34,732 nucleotides of DNA, taken from CAVZLD01 sp964522605. GTDB lineage: Bacteria; Planctomycetota; Planctomycetia; Pirellulales; Pirellulaceae. This document shows, one piece after another, positions 34,169-34,732 of the stretch. How positions within the stretch are numbered: position 1 is the first letter of the stretch; each line of letters opens with the position of its first letter. Under the pieces are notes generated by a model that saw only the letters and a list, made by a program, of their open reading frames with translations, ran no database searches and was not told where the DNA came from. The stretch is taken from contig CAZFWV010000037.1 in the NCBI GenBank assembly GCA_964522605.1, positions 1-34,732 of the forward strand, given 5' to 3'. The position numbers and the translations under genes were made by a program.

Positions 34169-34500
34169 CGTTTTGTGAGTGTATTTGATAAGGTTTTCTT
34201 GAGGAGTTTTCTGGTGAACGTTAAGAAACTTGGAATCCTGATGCTCCAAATATCGGTTCTCTTCCGCAATCCGCGCTAACGACAATCCTGTTGTACCACG
34301 TGTCACCGGGGCGGCGTGAAGCGGAGAGTATCCTCCCTTCGCGTCGAATTCGCATGCGACAAGGTGGGTTTCTACGGCAGTCAGGTGGTGTGCTGACCGA
34401 CAACTTGGGGCGCACATCGACCATCATCGCCACGGATATTCAAGCTGCGAATGGAATCATTCATGGAATCAACGCCGTCGTGCTTCCAGCCGCTCCGTGA
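34169..34500 (+). pseudogene. Frameshifted remnant of a fasciclin-domain protein
   Basis: From about 34276 to the TGA at 34498-34500 one frame reads ALTTILLYHVSPG, then RRIRMRQGGF, LTDNLGRTSTIIATDIQAAN and GIIHGINAVVLPAAP, matching the second half of a fasciclin (FAS1) domain: YHV-PG, then TDI-A-NG-IH-I-AVLLP. The preceding FAS1 helix appears in another frame, from 34187, as DKVFLRSFLVNVKKL (compare DEAF...TV..L), and the two frames meet near 34230. Upstream of 34187 only traces such as FVSVF fit, and APTD is lost. FAS1 proteins are secreted adhesion or matrix proteins. A frameshift plus missing N-terminus show a pseudogene, unless two sequencing errors are assumed. Confidence 0.75.
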
Positions 34501-34536
34501 TCCGTGGATCTGACCCGCGGAAGTAGTAGAACACAT

Positions 34537-34613
34537 TTCAAAACCTCCCTCTCCCGCTGGGAGAGGGTCGGGGTGAGGGCCTGTCCACCGCGGATTTCAC
34601 CCCTCACCCAACC
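34537..34613. repeat. Intergenic double-hairpin repeat
   Basis: CCCTCTCCC (34547-34555) and GGGAGAGGG (34559-34567) form a perfect 9-bp stem with a GCT loop. A second stem joins GGGTGAGGG (34571-34579) and CCCTCACCC (34601-34609). This resembles the widespread dispersed repeat with the text GGGAGAGGGTCGGGGTGAGGG found in many GC-rich bacteria. It is preceded by TTTCAAAAC (34537-34545), as is the repeat at 31357. Non-coding. The remaining bases to the window end hold no gene I can support. Confidence 0.75.
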
Positions 34614-34732
34614 TCTGCCCGGAGAGGTCGTGCAGCTTTTAAGTTGATGGCTCGGATGAAATTACAACTCCCTCCCTGTGGCGATTCGTTTAACCCGCAG
34701 CCGTCAGGCGAGGATGATCTTCCGTTCATTCT

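Noticed and set aside
34091..34186. Small frame with a good ribosome-like site before the fasciclin remnant
   Set aside because: No recognisable product, and it lies in a region of decay.
1..34732. CRISPR arrays, tRNA or rRNA genes, and transposase genes
   Set aside because: No regularly spaced repeats, no cloverleaf sequence and no transposase-like translation were seen on either strand.

Overview
The window is one almost complete type VI secretion system (T6SS) locus, followed by a VgrG-linked effector module and then unrelated accessory genes. The source is probably a member of the Planctomycetota. The grounds are the divergent, GC-rich T6SS gene set, a secreted LamG-GH32 enzyme, fasciclin remnants, a degenerate caspase-like membrane protein and intergenic palindromes of a style I associate with this phylum. 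No rRNA or universal marker is present, so the placement is an inference.

Layout. A 4.6 kb minus-strand gene (144-4748) encodes a one-pass membrane protein with a degenerate caspase-like domain and a very large extracytoplasmic region. Divergent from it, the plus strand carries tssK, tssL (dotU), a shortened tssM-like gene, a 100-N assembly gap, a small unknown gene coupled to a FliA-type sigma factor, tssA, tssB, tssC, a second tssC paralogue, tagJ/impE, tssE, tssF, tssG, clpV (tssH), two tandem hcp genes and vgrG. TssJ is not seen. An intrinsic terminator lies between the second hcp and vgrG.

After vgrG comes a delivery cassette: an FHA protein with a putative adaptor region, a PAAR protein with a poly-glycine linker (containing the second 100-N gap) and a C-terminal DUF4329/JAMM-like domain, a small protein that may be its immunity protein, and a peptidoglycan-binding plus M15-like peptidase that is a candidate second effector. 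The T6SS locus ends near 29.4 kb. A minus-strand SAM methyltransferase with a regulatory domain, a secreted GH32-like protein, a frameshifted fasciclin remnant and several palindromic repeats fill the rest.

How the genes work together. TssB/TssC sheath proteins (with TssC2 and TagJ) contract around the Hcp tube; TssE/F/G/K form the baseplate and TssA organises assembly; TssL and TssM form the inner-membrane anchor; ClpV recycles the sheath; VgrG and PAAR form the spike carrying the effector. The unusual points are: a TssM that keeps its membrane and cytoplasmic half but lacks the P-loop and the whole periplasmic half; no TssJ; a divergent giant membrane protein that could supply a replacement extracytoplasmic part; and a dedicated sigma factor inside the locus. 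My leading hypothesis is a remodelled, possibly split, T6SS membrane complex.
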